NCBI GenBank assembly: GCA_963402885.1
Contig: OY727094.1
Coordinates: forward strand, 35,776,501 to 35,840,500
DNA: 64,000 bases
Direction: 5' to 3'
Source: Antedon bifida
Lineage: Eukaryota > Echinodermata > Crinoidea > Comatulida > Antedonidae
Shown here: in pieces, positions 12,353-22,956 of the stretch
How the letters are laid out: every line of letters starts with the position of its first letter
Numbering within the stretch: position 1 is the stretch's first letter
Translations under genes and position numbers: made by a program
The notes under the pieces: generated by a model
What the model saw: only the letters and a program-made list of their open reading frames with translations
What the model was told of the DNA's origin: nothing
Database searches by the model: none

Positions 12353-12760
12353 GCCAGACTCCCTAAAGTTAGACTAGAGACCCCCCTTCCCCCAACTAGC
12401 CCAGCCTAGATATTGTAGATACCACCAGCAACCAATTTTATATGATTTAGCACAATGTAAGCAATACCAAATGACCTATTACAGACTATCTGTACACTGC
12501 CTTGGCCCTGGCAGACCCCTCTAAAGTTAGACTAGAGACCCCCCTTTCCCCAACTAGCCCAGCTTAGATATTGTAGATACCACCAGAAACCAATGTTATA
12601 TGATTTAGCACATTGTAAGCAATACCAAATGACCTATTACAGACTATCTGTACACTGCCTTGGCCCTGGCAGACTCCTCTAAAGTTCGACTAGAGACCCC
12701 ATTTACCCCAAGTATAGCCTACCTTAGATATTGTAGATACCACCAGCAGCAAAAAAAACC
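12353..12760 (+). repeat. ~172-bp tandem units inside the composite's left arm
   Basis: Units start near CAGACTCCCTAAAGTTAGAC (12355), CAGACCCCTCTAAAGTTAG (12511) and CAGACTCCTCTAAAGTTCG (12670). Each continues with a CCAACTAGCCCAGC-like block, GATACCACCAGCA and GACTATCTGTACACTGCC. One unit also appears inverted at 15172-15315. Confidence 0.75.
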
Positions 12761-15089
12761 CAAAACAACATGTTTAATTGAATAAAGTTTAACTTTAATC
12801 GAACTAACACAAAACAATTGAAAATATAGGTAGATTCCAACAATCTCATGCATTGAAAAGTATTTATTATTTGGCTTATATAAGTTTTAAGTGAAACTCT
12901 TAAACTATTTTCCCTTTAGAATGGTAATGGTCATTTTATCGTCATTGATGGGATATATTTTCAATTGTTTGGTGTTAGTTCGATTAAACATGTTGTTTTG
13001 TGGGTTTTTTTGCTGCTGGTGGTATCTACACTATCTAAGGTAGGCTATACTTGGAGTAAATGGGGTCTCTAGTCGAACTTTAGAGGGGTCTGCCAGGGCC
13101 AAGGCCAGGGCACATAACATTTATGATAAATGGCACCTCTAATTGGCCGGAAAAACACTCTCATGCAGCATGCTACCATGGAACAAAACGATCGTACTTT
13201 TTATCATTGTTGAATGTTTTGATATTAGCCTAATTGTTAAAACGACCTTCACAACCAAAATATTTCTTTGTAATAAAATTTATTTTAAATGGAACGCTAT
13301 AAAAATAATCCTCTGCTTCATCAGAGCATGAATACCTAATAACCAGACAAGAACGTATCTTTATTACGTTTTACTATCAATCCATTTTCATATCACGCAA
13401 TCCATTTTTCAACAATATAGTAGTATAACAATAACATTTTGATTGAATAGTGAGGGATTAGTTACAGTTTGACTTTGAATAAACCATTGGTAATTTACTG
13501 AAAATCCAAAATAAACTTGTGTTATAATACAAACAATATTATTCAATCAAAGAAACGCTCTACTACACATGAGAAATAGATGTCGGTCGATAAACTTCTG
13601 ACGACGACTAAAACAACGACAATCAGCTAAATGTTAGTGATTTTATTTCATCTCTGGCTTGTTACATTTTTCATGACACATTACCGGACTTCCCCCTTCT
13701 CTCGCAATGAACTACAGTACAGATCTTCCCTATCTAGGTTTGTGTATGTAGCATACTACGCTATTCACAAATTACCCACGCATAGCAGTGTTACTAGAGC
13801 CATCACAGATTACCTCTAATGGATCAATCATTCACACATGAATTCAAAAATTCATCGACAAACGACATATAGCCTATATTCATTCCTTTTAAATATTAGG
13901 CATATTGCCAAGGCTAATAATCGATTTGTCCATAATTATTGCGGTTTGCCGGCGGTTTTTCATAATCTAAGGCCAATTTTTAGGCCAAATCATAATTGTG
14001 AGTATAGTTTTGTATTTCCGATGCGTGTAGTACCCTATTTATCTTCATTTCCGTACGTTCGTAAATATTAGGCCGAATTTATAGACGTTCCGAAGTTTAA
14101 ACCGTGTTATACCGGTAGCAGAGCAAAGTTTGCTTCTTTCTGAAAATGTCCTATCATTATTTTCTTTGGTTTATTTGGAGTGTGGTTTAAAACAACACTT
14201 TTGTAAAGTTTATAGTGGATAAATAAAAATGAATTTTTGGAAATTGTGGTTTTAACATCTGAATTCCAAATTATACAATTTAACCTTTTGCTCAATATAT
14301 TTATAGCAACAGCTTCATATTTTTTGTATAACTTTTTAAAATTATTAATTGATAATTAATTTACATTAATTGAGTACAGTTATTAGAATGCATTACCGTA
14401 CCAAAAGTACCTTCATCGGGGACTTCCATGTGACGTTCGCATTGAACGAAAACAAATTTATCATGAATTTTACGTGCGAGAGTACCATTTGCGGCCGTCT
14501 AGGGGTGTCATTTAACAATTTGCTTGCTCAAATACTCAGTGTCTACAGCCCTGGAGTCTTTGAGCAACCCTCTTAAAATAGTCCTGCGACTGCCCCTGAT
14601 AGCTCTATCTATATTTATTTACAGCAATTTGTTGAGGAAACTAAATATATCAATGTAAATAGGTGGTATTGATACAGTTGAGTAGGCCTACGTATCGGCT
14701 GGTGGTCTAGAAAAAAATAATCGAATGCTATAGGCCTAATGTAAACTACAGTACATGATACCATAGATATTATAGTGTAATATATTAAATTCACTATAAT
14801 CCTCTATGATGATGATACACTATACTTCATAGTCACACATAAATATTGTAGGTAACCGCAGCGTTCCATTTTTTGATGTACGTCGGAAGGCTATATACTT
14901 TAAGCATGCTGACTGCCAGTGATAAACAATAGGTACGCGTTTGTCTAGACGGTATGAGTTATTCACACAACGAGTTTACAAATTTTTCAATTTACAAATA
15001 ACCTTTTGTATTGTGGGGCACGCATTTGGAGGATTTTCAGAGATGAAGGTGATGAGGTATTGGGGATGTCGGGGATGGGGGTTCGCAGT

Positions 15090-15175
15090 CGGTTGGGGGG
15101 GGGGGGGGGGTTCGCTGTAAAGGGGATCGCCCGAACCATAACCCCCCCCCCCCCCCCCTGACTACGGGCCTGAAG
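15090..15175. repeat. poly-G / poly-C foldback terminus
   Basis: A run of about 16 G and a run of about 16 C flank a short core (TTCGCTGTAAAGGGGATCGCC), followed by CTGACTACGGGCCTG. It resembles the terminal hairpin of a small repeat family and marks the inner edge of the right arm of the composite. Homopolymer length may be unreliable in assembly. Confidence 0.5.
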
Positions 15176-15735
15176 GCAGTGTACAGATAGTCTGTAATAA
15201 GTCATTTGGTATTGCTTACAATGTGCTAAATCATATAACATTGGTTGCTGGTGGTATCTACAATATCTAAGCTGGGCTAGTTGGGGGAAGGGGGGTCTCT
15301 AGTCTAACTTTAGGGTGTCTGGTACTTGCGGTGCAGCAGACAATTAGTCTGTTGTTATCCATTTAGTATTGTATGAACACAACTTGTTCATTTGGCATTA
15401 ATTTTGAGTGGTACCTCACTCATCTATGCTAGCCCCGTTTTAGGCCCTCCCTCGGGGGGTCTGGCGGGCCTATTGCAGCAGACAAAAAGTCTGTCGTTTG
15501 TGATACTGGTATAAGGATGCCAATGGGCATCCCATGGTGGTAAAATTAGGTGGTATCTCTCTCATCTAACCGGTGCCGATTTTTTAGCACCTTTCGGAGT
15601 CCCCTCGGTCTAGACGCAGCAGGGGGTACCCGGCAGACTCCCATTTTCATTGACTTCAAGTGACCCCCAACACACTTAAATAGTCAGATATTGGTACCTA
15701 GCTCATCTAACCAAATGTCTCTGGGCTGCCTGTCT

Positions 15736-17429
15736 ATTATGCTTTGAAAGGGCATGTCGATTTGTTCTCAGGAAAGAGTTGTTCTGGTTGCCAAGAATAT
15801 AATGTGCAGAATAATGCAGCAGCAGCAATTTAAAACCTACCTCAAAGAATATCTTATTCATAGTTATTAAAGTTCACTTCCAGTTGACGACTCTCTCACC
15901 GCATTTGACATTTAAATGTTGGATCGATTCCAACTTCTGACAGTTGATATTTTAAGTACATTAACATAATATACTTAGTCGATGTATGTCTACATAATTA
16001 GGCCTATGTGTTGTAAGTTTGATGTATCCTGTATTTTACTTGCCTGGGAGTTAGTATTGCTATTTGCAAAAATCGCAAAGGATTGTTATGCAAGCTTAGC
16101 CAATTACCTTTCTTTCTGTACTTTCAAATACTGTATGGCTCTGCTTTCTTCCCTCGCAAATGGCGTCACACTATATATGACGCAACGTTTGGCGTACCGC
16201 GCGGGCAATAAAACAAGTTCGCATGATCCATTGCTTGTGATTGGTCAAATTGAGCGTACTTAATATGGTTGCATGGGGCCGAACCTAAAGGACGAGATTT
16301 TGAAGTATTCCAACAATTCTTAATTACGACTTTCGTTTACTTATAGATAGTAATAAACATTTTACAACATAGAGTAATGTGCTGTTACTAATGCGACAAA
16401 TTCTGAAAACAAACTGACATTATGTCCACCTTATGGATTTTAAGATTATCAACTTAAGAGCGCGCGCGTGTGCTAAGTTTATGTCAGTAATAGTCCACGC
16501 GTGATTGTTTCTAATCTCCAGTATCTTAATTCGTACATTTTAATTCGGTAATGGGTAAATAATTCTAGAGAGACATACCACATGCTGTAGAAAATGGATA
16601 TAGGCCTATCATGTATGCATGCAGATCGTTTTGGCAAGCGTGGAAATTCCTGTCAATGTATTTGATACTTTTGCCTTAGGGTTTATACGTTCTTAATGTT
16701 TAGTCAGTTTCATTTTATTGCATTTTTAATTCAATTTACCAAACTGCTATCCTTATTTCATTGTGATATTGTGTGTTGTCTATGTCACTAACAAGTTAGA
16801 CCCATTCTTAGAATTTGGAATGGAGTACTTCTCTCTCCATGCCCCCTAGCTGATTCCTGCGGAAAGATGTTCCTGGTGCAGATATCATACAGTGATGGTA
16901 TTTCATATAGTCTTGTTGTCTTGTTTTTTTTATACCAAGTTCATCATGAGAAATATGTTTACCTAATTAATCTTCAATTCAGTAGCGTGTTATATTTTGT
17001 ATGCATAAATTTACATATTTACATGTGATTTACATGTAATTTACATATTTAGTAATGTTACATTGCATTCACATCTGCTGTGGGTTTTTGTCACAATTAA
17101 AGGTTTTTGTTCAGTATTATCAACAAATGGTGAAATATGTAATCAAGTCAATTTTTTAGTGTGTAATAAATCAAATTAATAATTATGGATATAACCACCA
17201 CCTTCCACCACCACAATCTAATAAAATCATAAAATTAATTGTGCCTTGTAACTGCATTGTAACTTTTTAAAATGTCTATAACGTCTGCTCTAGCCTATAT
17301 TTAGATTAATTTATAATAATGATGATAATAATAATTTCTGGATACAGGCCTGTGAAAAACCCTGGACATGGCAACCAAACTTAATTTAAGACAAGTTAAT
17401 TTATTAAGTTTTTAAGGAGAAGGGTCGAT
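15736..17429. other. Intergenic region, no gene seen
   Basis: AT-rich. It includes a diverged fragment of the CCAAT-palindrome MITE near 16168-16250 (TGACGCAAC, GCTTGTGATTGGTCAA). From about 16695 to 17050 there is weak collinear similarity to 23640-24000, the spacer on the other side of the 14-3-3 gene, which suggests both are parts of one duplicated block. Confidence 0.45.
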
Positions 17430-17436
17430 TTATAAA

Positions 17437-17998
17437 TATTCATATCTTTCTGCTTGTTCGGCTAATTGAGCTTCGTACACATAATCTTCCCTTTCTTGTC
17501 AGCGGCTTGATCTACAAAATATCAAGCGATCTTTACCTATCTCATAAACAAATTATTTATAAAATTAATCAACTTGACATAGAGACAGTAGGTATAGTAT
17601 TTAGTGGGTGAGGGAGGCGTTTATTTTTTTCGGGTGAAATATGGTAACATGTATAATCAAATAAATAGATTTTAAAAAAAATACATTTTTTACTTTATTT
17701 ATTTGCGTTGCGTTGTAGCTTACGTTTTTGCGTTGCGGCTTACGACGTTTTTGCGTTGCGGCTTACGACGTTTTTGCGTTGCGTCCTGGGAATCAATCTT
17801 AAGCTGCATCGGGCTGCCATTTATAGAAGATGTAAACCTTCAACGGTGTCATTCAATATTTTACATAATTTGTAGGCCTAATGATCATATAAGTATAGGT
17901 AATTAACAAATACAATGAATGACATAATGTATCTTGGAGTAAGCAACTCCTATAAAGAGAAAAAGTAATGCCATGTGCATTATTACCAATACATTCAT
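17437..17998 (-). pseudogene. Truncated 14-3-3 copy: signal-peptide exon and broken exon 2
   Basis: On the minus strand, ATG at 17998 opens a hydrophobic leader (MNVLVIMHMALLFLFIGV..YS) in the same flanking context (ACATTCATTTTAAAAGT, plus strand) as the intact gene's exon 1 at 22350. The normal donor GTAAG is lost. A copy of exon 2 follows (17511-17438, acceptor TTTTGTAG), encoding YEAQLAEQAERYE. It needs a one-base frame change before GAA-GAT-TAT, and its donor site is replaced by AATATTTATAA, giving a stop. Exons 3-5 are not found downstream. Upstream, 18012-18070 also resembles the intact gene's upstream sequence (CTGCCT..CCTTC.GGT.GAAT). It is a segmental duplicate that has decayed. Confidence 0.75.
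17703..17795 (+). repeat. Short tandem TTTTTGCGTTGCGGCTTACGACG
   Basis: Three imperfect units of about 22 bp made of TTGCGTTGCGGCTTACGACG, ending in TTGCGTTGCGTCCTGGGAA. This is the terminal part of the GCGTTGCG palindrome MITE family. It lies in the intron of the broken 14-3-3 copy. Confidence 0.6.
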
Positions 17999-18277
17999 TT
18001 TAAAAGTGTTTTAACTTCACACGACCAAAATAAATTGCTGCCTCGCCTTCGGGTGGAATGAGATTGGTTTGTTCTACTCTCTATTTTAAGAGAGTTTATC
18101 TATTGGGGTTTTTTTTAATAATTCATGTCTTCGTTTTAGCATCAAAATGTATCGATTTATTCCATTTACGTTCTGTCCAATTGCGTTGGTGGTAAGTTTT
18201 ATACAATACATAAAATGTCACCAGGCTCGTACAAAAAAAGGCTGACGCTTTTAAGCGCACCTTGCGTCGTTTGTTGT

Positions 18278-18534
18278 AAGTACCTTGGATTTGGAAGTGC
18301 CTGGGATTTGGAAGTACCTGGGATTTGAAAGTATCTGGGATTTGAAATTGCCTGGGATTTGGAAGTACCTGGGATTTAGAAGTACCTAAGATTATGGAAG
18401 TATCTGGGATTATGAAAGTCCCTGGGATTATGGAAGTACCTGGGATTTTAAATTGCCTGGGATTTGGAAGTACCTGGGATTTAGAAGTACCTAAGATTTT
18501 GGAAGTACCTGGGATTTGGAAGTACCTTCTAAAA
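18278..18534. repeat. 16-bp minisatellite GAAGTACCTGGGATTT
   Basis: About 16 imperfect tandem units with variants such as GAAATTGCCTGGGATTT and GAAGTACCTAAGATTT. It sits about 280 bp upstream of the start of the broken 14-3-3 copy. The intact copy also has a minisatellite upstream (22957-23640) whose main unit begins GAAGTATCC. Confidence 0.85.
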
Positions 18535-19139
18535 ATATTTATTTTAATAATCGACAACAGAAACATGCTGATATTGTTCTTTTGTCTTATTGTTTTCTGC
18601 CGATTTCATGAACAATTATTCTTAGCCTAATTATTTTTTGCTGTAATAAAAACAAAGAGATATTTCATTTCATTTTCAAGAATATTATTAATTTAAATAA
18701 TGGCAAAATAACAATATAATCAACAATATAACAACTACAAAACACAATGTTGTCCTCACTAAATTGCAATACTACAATACATGATGGGTGTTAATTGTGC
18801 TGTTATAATGCATACTATACGCACCTGCTCAGTAATTTGTCATAATTTAATTTAAAATACATTACATTACAAATAAAAAATACATTGGCTTATTAGCACA
18901 GAAAACGCATGCGCAACAATCCACTTCCTATCCCGGTAACAGTTATAATTTCTTGTTTCAATTCCGATGGATACACACATCCGGGTATAAACATTACGAT
19001 GAGATACTTATAGTTGATATAATTAATTAAATTTAAACAGAAAAAAAAAACGCTGATAAAGCAAAAACTTGTAATTGTATAGACCCATAACCAAATAACG
19101 TGTATATTATATTAATTTTACCGATAATAAAACAAAAAT

Positions 19140-19216
19140 TGCCTAACTCAATCATATGCTTTATGACGTCATCACGGCATGAGGATGATCTATAAGCTTC
19201 TCCATTGTCGTTATCT
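19140..19216 (-). other. Candidate 3' exon or old C-terminal exon of the 14-3-3 gene
   Basis: On the minus strand, TTCTTTTCAG is followed by ATAACGACAATGGAGAAGC, readable as NDNGEAYRSSS after a D. A closely similar acceptor-exon unit occurs at 24090 (CTTTCAG then AAAACGACAATGGAGAAAC). The intact gene already stops at 19483, and a GT donor (GATG-GTAGGA) lies just after that stop. This may therefore be a 3'-UTR exon, or the acidic tail exon cut off by an acquired stop. Confidence 0.3.
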
Positions 19217-19482
19217 GAAAAGAACACAATTAATGCTAAATGTCAAAAATGGGTTACAAGTAACTTCGTGTGGGTTCAGATTTTGAAAATTCTCTCCAAT
19301 TCCCCTCACCATAACATCTGTTTATCACGCCTCCAAGTGATTGTGAGCATGCGCATCATAGCATATTAAAAAGTGTAATATTGTTGCAATGAAAACCAGA
19401 CTCTTCGTCCAAGATTCTTCTTATTCAAATAATAAGATTTAAAAATAAATAGAGTTTTAAATTGTTTCCTACCATCTCATTA

Positions 19483-22350
19483 TTATGGGATGTCCGAGGT
19501 CCACAGAGTCAGGTTATCACGTAATAACTGCATAATACGCGTAAACTCCTTGTAATCATCCTCATTTAGCGAATCAAACTCGGCTATTGCAGCATCGAAG
19601 GCAGATTTGGCTGACGTCATTGCACTGTCTGGATCGTTTAAGATTTCATAGTAGAACTCTGACAAGTTCAGAGCTACTTCCAATCGAATGGGATCAGTGG
19701 TTGCTAGTTTTTCCTCCGCAAGTGCTTTTGCTTGTTTATAGGCTTGTAAACTCGCACTTTCTACCTCTGTTCTCTCTGCCCCGGCAGCAATTTCTGCCAG
19801 ATATCTGTAAGCGTCTCCTTTCCTAAAAATATTTATTTAAATTTATATAACATTAACTTTTAAGTTAATTTATTTATTAAAAAATATTTCGAAAATTGCA
19901 AACGTTCGGAGTTTACTTATAGAAGACCACAAACATAAGCATGATAAAGTAGAAATAGTAAATTAATAATAAAAATCCTATATACTTGCATTCTGTAATA
20001 AATCACTTTATCTTCTTGTCTATTATTGCTTTCAGCAGTTGCGATTAGTTTGTCAAGTGCTTCTAACATACCTTCACACATCGCCTGAATTTCTTTTTCC
20101 ATCTAACAAAAAAGTACGAATGAGGGTACGTTTATTGTAGATACATAATAGAAAAATAACGCTTAAAAAAGAACGACGTTTCGACTCCATCATGGGGTCA
20201 TTATCAAGTCCAATGAATAAAATTTAAAAAAAACCCCAATTAATTAAATAACACAAGCCAAGGGTCAAAGTTTAAATAACAAAAGACAAATGAAATGCTT
20301 AGCTTTTACAGAGTCACTTTGTTTATTCAGACTAGGTTTTAATTGTCTGATATACAACATTTCACAGATAAGACAGTCACATTTGTTTTTGCATTTCCTA
20401 AGTATACTAAAACATGAATTAATTTTACTTGGATTAACAATCACGTTATGATCCTTTAAATGCTGTCCTATTAAACATCTACTATGTTCAACAATGCGTT
20501 GGAGAGGTGTCGGCATGTATTCAACATAACTTGCATCGCACAAGTCACATTTAAATTTATATACAACACATTGTTGACTTATAATAGTTGGTTTCTTTTC
20601 GAATTTCCTAATGGAAAACAATGTCTTCATCATATTTTATACCAGTACATATGAACTTAAAAATGTAGTTTTTAGATTTATATTTACTATGTCGAAATTT
20701 TATTTATTTATTTATTTCAACAATATATGTCAAAATTTCGGCCAATTTCTTTATTTTATTTTGTTACAAACCTTAGTTTTGTAAGTTTTAGCTAATTCAG
20801 AATGTTTTTCATTTGTTTCCTTCTGTTCAATGCTGCTGATAATTTCCCACGAGTCTTTTTTAGCTCCTACTGCTTGTTCGAAGGCGATTGACAGTAAGTC
20901 TCTTTCCTCTGTCGTCAACTCTACTTTGTCTAGGTTAGCTACAGCTTTCATTGATTCAAACATATCTGTTTTTATAAAATTATAATTACCAACATTCATT
21001 CTTGCAATGGAATATAGTTTAAAAGAAAAAAATCTTTAGCAAGGAATTAAGCGTAATAGCTATAGGCCTATTATGCATAGCACAATACCTATCTAATACA
21101 TTTAAAATGTTTTTAATCAAAAGGCAAATTACTAAAAATAATGACAAAGCTGTGGGTATCAGTGGCTGTATGTCAATGGAGATATACAAAATACAAAATA
21201 AAATAAGCAAAAAGCTAAATCAAAACGATCAACACTAGCCCTTCATCAATGCAAATGTTTTAAATAATATCTAAATAGGAATGGTACCAAGTGAAGTAAG
21301 GTGAACATTTGTGTAGAAGTAACATTGTGCTAAATTATGTAGGACGGAGAGAATATCAAAGAAGGAGACTGTCAACATCACCACGGTATTTTTGCAGTGT
21401 CTAGTAAGCTATAGTATGCCATCAAATATCAATACTTGTTATAATTAATACAATCTACGTATATACCATCATATCTTCTTGCTTGTTCGGCCAATTTAGC
21501 TTCGTACACATGATCGTCTTTTGATTTGTCTATAAATAAACACAAAATATCACGAAATGTTGTTATTTGAAACATTATTCATAAGGTGTAATATTATAAA
21601 TAATATTTTTAATGTATGTGCAATATTTGTATACAGTGCCTTAACTTGATCTATAATATTATTTTATTATATTGTACAGTATTAATAATGAATTATTGTA
21701 AACCAAAATATATGCATACATTAATGAATGAATACAGATGGGAGAGATCCATAAAAGATTTTTAAAAATATCACGAGATTTCATATGCCTTTTTTACGTA
21801 GGTAGACAGAAAGTCAGAAAGTGGGAAAAACAGTCAGAAGTTTATTTGCAGAGGAGCTATTTTTTATATATTAAATTAGGCAAACAATTACAATGCTAAA
21901 CCGAGAAAAACACACGTCTCTATATTTTGTTTCGGCTTTATATTGTTGAGCTGTAGATTGGTGGAGTGGAGATGTAGATTTGTTATTAACGTACTTGCCT
22001 TCCAATCCCAAAGTCCGGGTTTAATCCTGACCTAGTGCCAGGGTTGTAACTCACGACTCTTTCAACTCCACTCCATATCCGCCTAAAATGAGACTTAGTT
22101 TATAAGCATGATAAATTATAAAATAGTTTATCCATCCTGTAATTTTTTTATTTATTTATTTATTTTTTTTTTTTTTTAAGGCAAGTTACTCGCTGCTGGA
22201 TGGAAAAAAATATATTGAACATACTTATTTCAAAATAAATGATTATTATACAAAATAAACAAGAAAATACATCTTACCATTGTGTTGCGAGTATGTCACT
22301 CTTGCGAGGAGACAAAGCAATGTCACGCATACTACTGACTTTACATTCAT
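19483..22350 (-). CDS. 14-3-3-like protein with N-terminal signal peptide
   Basis: 14-3-3 proteins are dimeric phosphoserine/threonine-binding adaptors. Five exons: 22350-22278, 21529-21467, 20965-20772, 20102-19990, 19822-19483 (TAA); 260 aa. Exon 1 encodes [18 protein letters not shown] then TYS-QHN, a classical leader with likely cleavage near TYS. It joins in phase 1 to exon 2, which has no in-frame Met, so the leader start is needed for a full fold. The rest matches 14-3-3 (epsilon-like): [38 protein letters not shown], and [12 protein letters not shown] near the end. Arg154-Tyr155 match the pocket Arg127-Tyr128 of zeta, but Glu75 replaces Lys49 and Lys82 replaces Arg56. The usual acidic tail is absent (ends TSDIP). 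Intron 4 appears to be GC-AG. A broken paralogue lies just downstream on the same strand. Ordinary 14-3-3s lack leaders, so export is inferred. Confidence 0.88.
20168..20633 (-). mobile_element. Penelope-like element relic: GIY-YIG domain and hammerhead-like motif
   Basis: In intron 3 of the 14-3-3 gene, same strand. The open frame 20633-20265 reads [52 protein letters not shown] and [15 protein letters not shown]. This is the pattern of the C-terminal GIY-YIG endonuclease of Penelope-like retroelements. After the stop, 20215-20170 (minus) carries TTGATAATGACCCC, a short loop, TGGAGTC and GAAACGTCG, which looks like a decayed hammerhead ribozyme as found in Penelope terminal repeats. The reverse transcriptase is absent, so the element is dead. 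Confidence 0.7.
21080..21255. repeat. Dispersed repeat with CACTAGCCCTTCATCA
   Basis: Shares AGGCAAATTACT, GCTGTGGGTATCAGTGG, CAATGGAGATA and ACACTAGCCCTTCATCA with 53180-53310. The reverse strand has TTGATGAAGGGC, which resembles the CUGAUGA box of hammerhead ribozymes, but no GAAA box follows here. Lies in intron 2 of the 14-3-3 gene. Confidence 0.6.
21955..22095 (+). mobile_element. tRNA-like SINE fragment
   Basis: GTTATTAACGTACTTGCCTTCC followed by AGTCCGGGTTTAATCCTGAC resembles the anticodon arm and box B of a tRNA, degenerate at both ends. It lies in intron 1 of the 14-3-3 gene. Not a functional tRNA: the acceptor stem does not close. Confidence 0.35.
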
Positions 22351-22956
22351 TTTAAAAGTTTGTTTATTTAATTTTCACACAACACTGCTGCCTTCTGCTG
22401 CCTTCAGGTAGAATAAGAGTACTAGTCAGTGCTTATATATTACAGAGAGATTAAACAATAGCTCATTAATTCACAGTATTTTAATTAAAACAGTAAAGTA
22501 TCTTTTTATCGGTCAGTCCACTTTCCGTCGATTGTACTGTATATTACCATCATAATAGTAATTTTAAAAATCATGTTTAAAAATCATAAAAATGATTCTT
22601 TTATTATAATTATTATTATAATAGTAAATAATTTGTTATTGGTCAGACCATTTTTCCTTCGATTGTACTGTATATTACCATCATAATATAGGCCTCTGTA
22701 AGTATATTTTTATCGGTAATGGAATTCTTTGTTCGATTGTATTGATGCAAGGTTATTCCATGAGAACTAACCAAATGGAATGAATGATTTAATATATTAT
22801 CGTGCAGTATTTCAAACAGTTAACTTTCTTTTATATATTTTTAGTTGTATCTAATATATAGTTTTTATTGCATCGTATTATTTACTCCTAATTGGTGGTC
22901 ACGTGGTCACTGACAGTGGAGCAATCCGTCTTCGTATTGAACATTTTAGTCATTCA

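Larger units (their letters stand above)
11939..15735. mobile_element. Large inverted-repeat composite element (~3.8 kb)
   Basis: The left arm (11939-12770) begins AGAC-GGCAGCCCAGAGAC and its reverse complement closes the right arm (to 15735). Both arms share several hundred bases, including a CCCCCTGCTGCGTCTAGACC segment and CAGACTAATTGTCTGCTGCA. A second short right-arm piece at about 12985-13115 pairs with 12640-12800 around a 170-base loop. About 2 kb of unrelated AT-rich sequence (13115-15170) lies inside the right half, so the structure looks like a foldback element interrupted by later insertion. No transposase was recognised. Confidence 0.65.

Noticed and set aside
13143-14576. Several 60-77 codon frames within the inverted-repeat composite
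   Set aside because: They have biased AT-rich composition, no motifs and no shared frame; they do not form a transposase.
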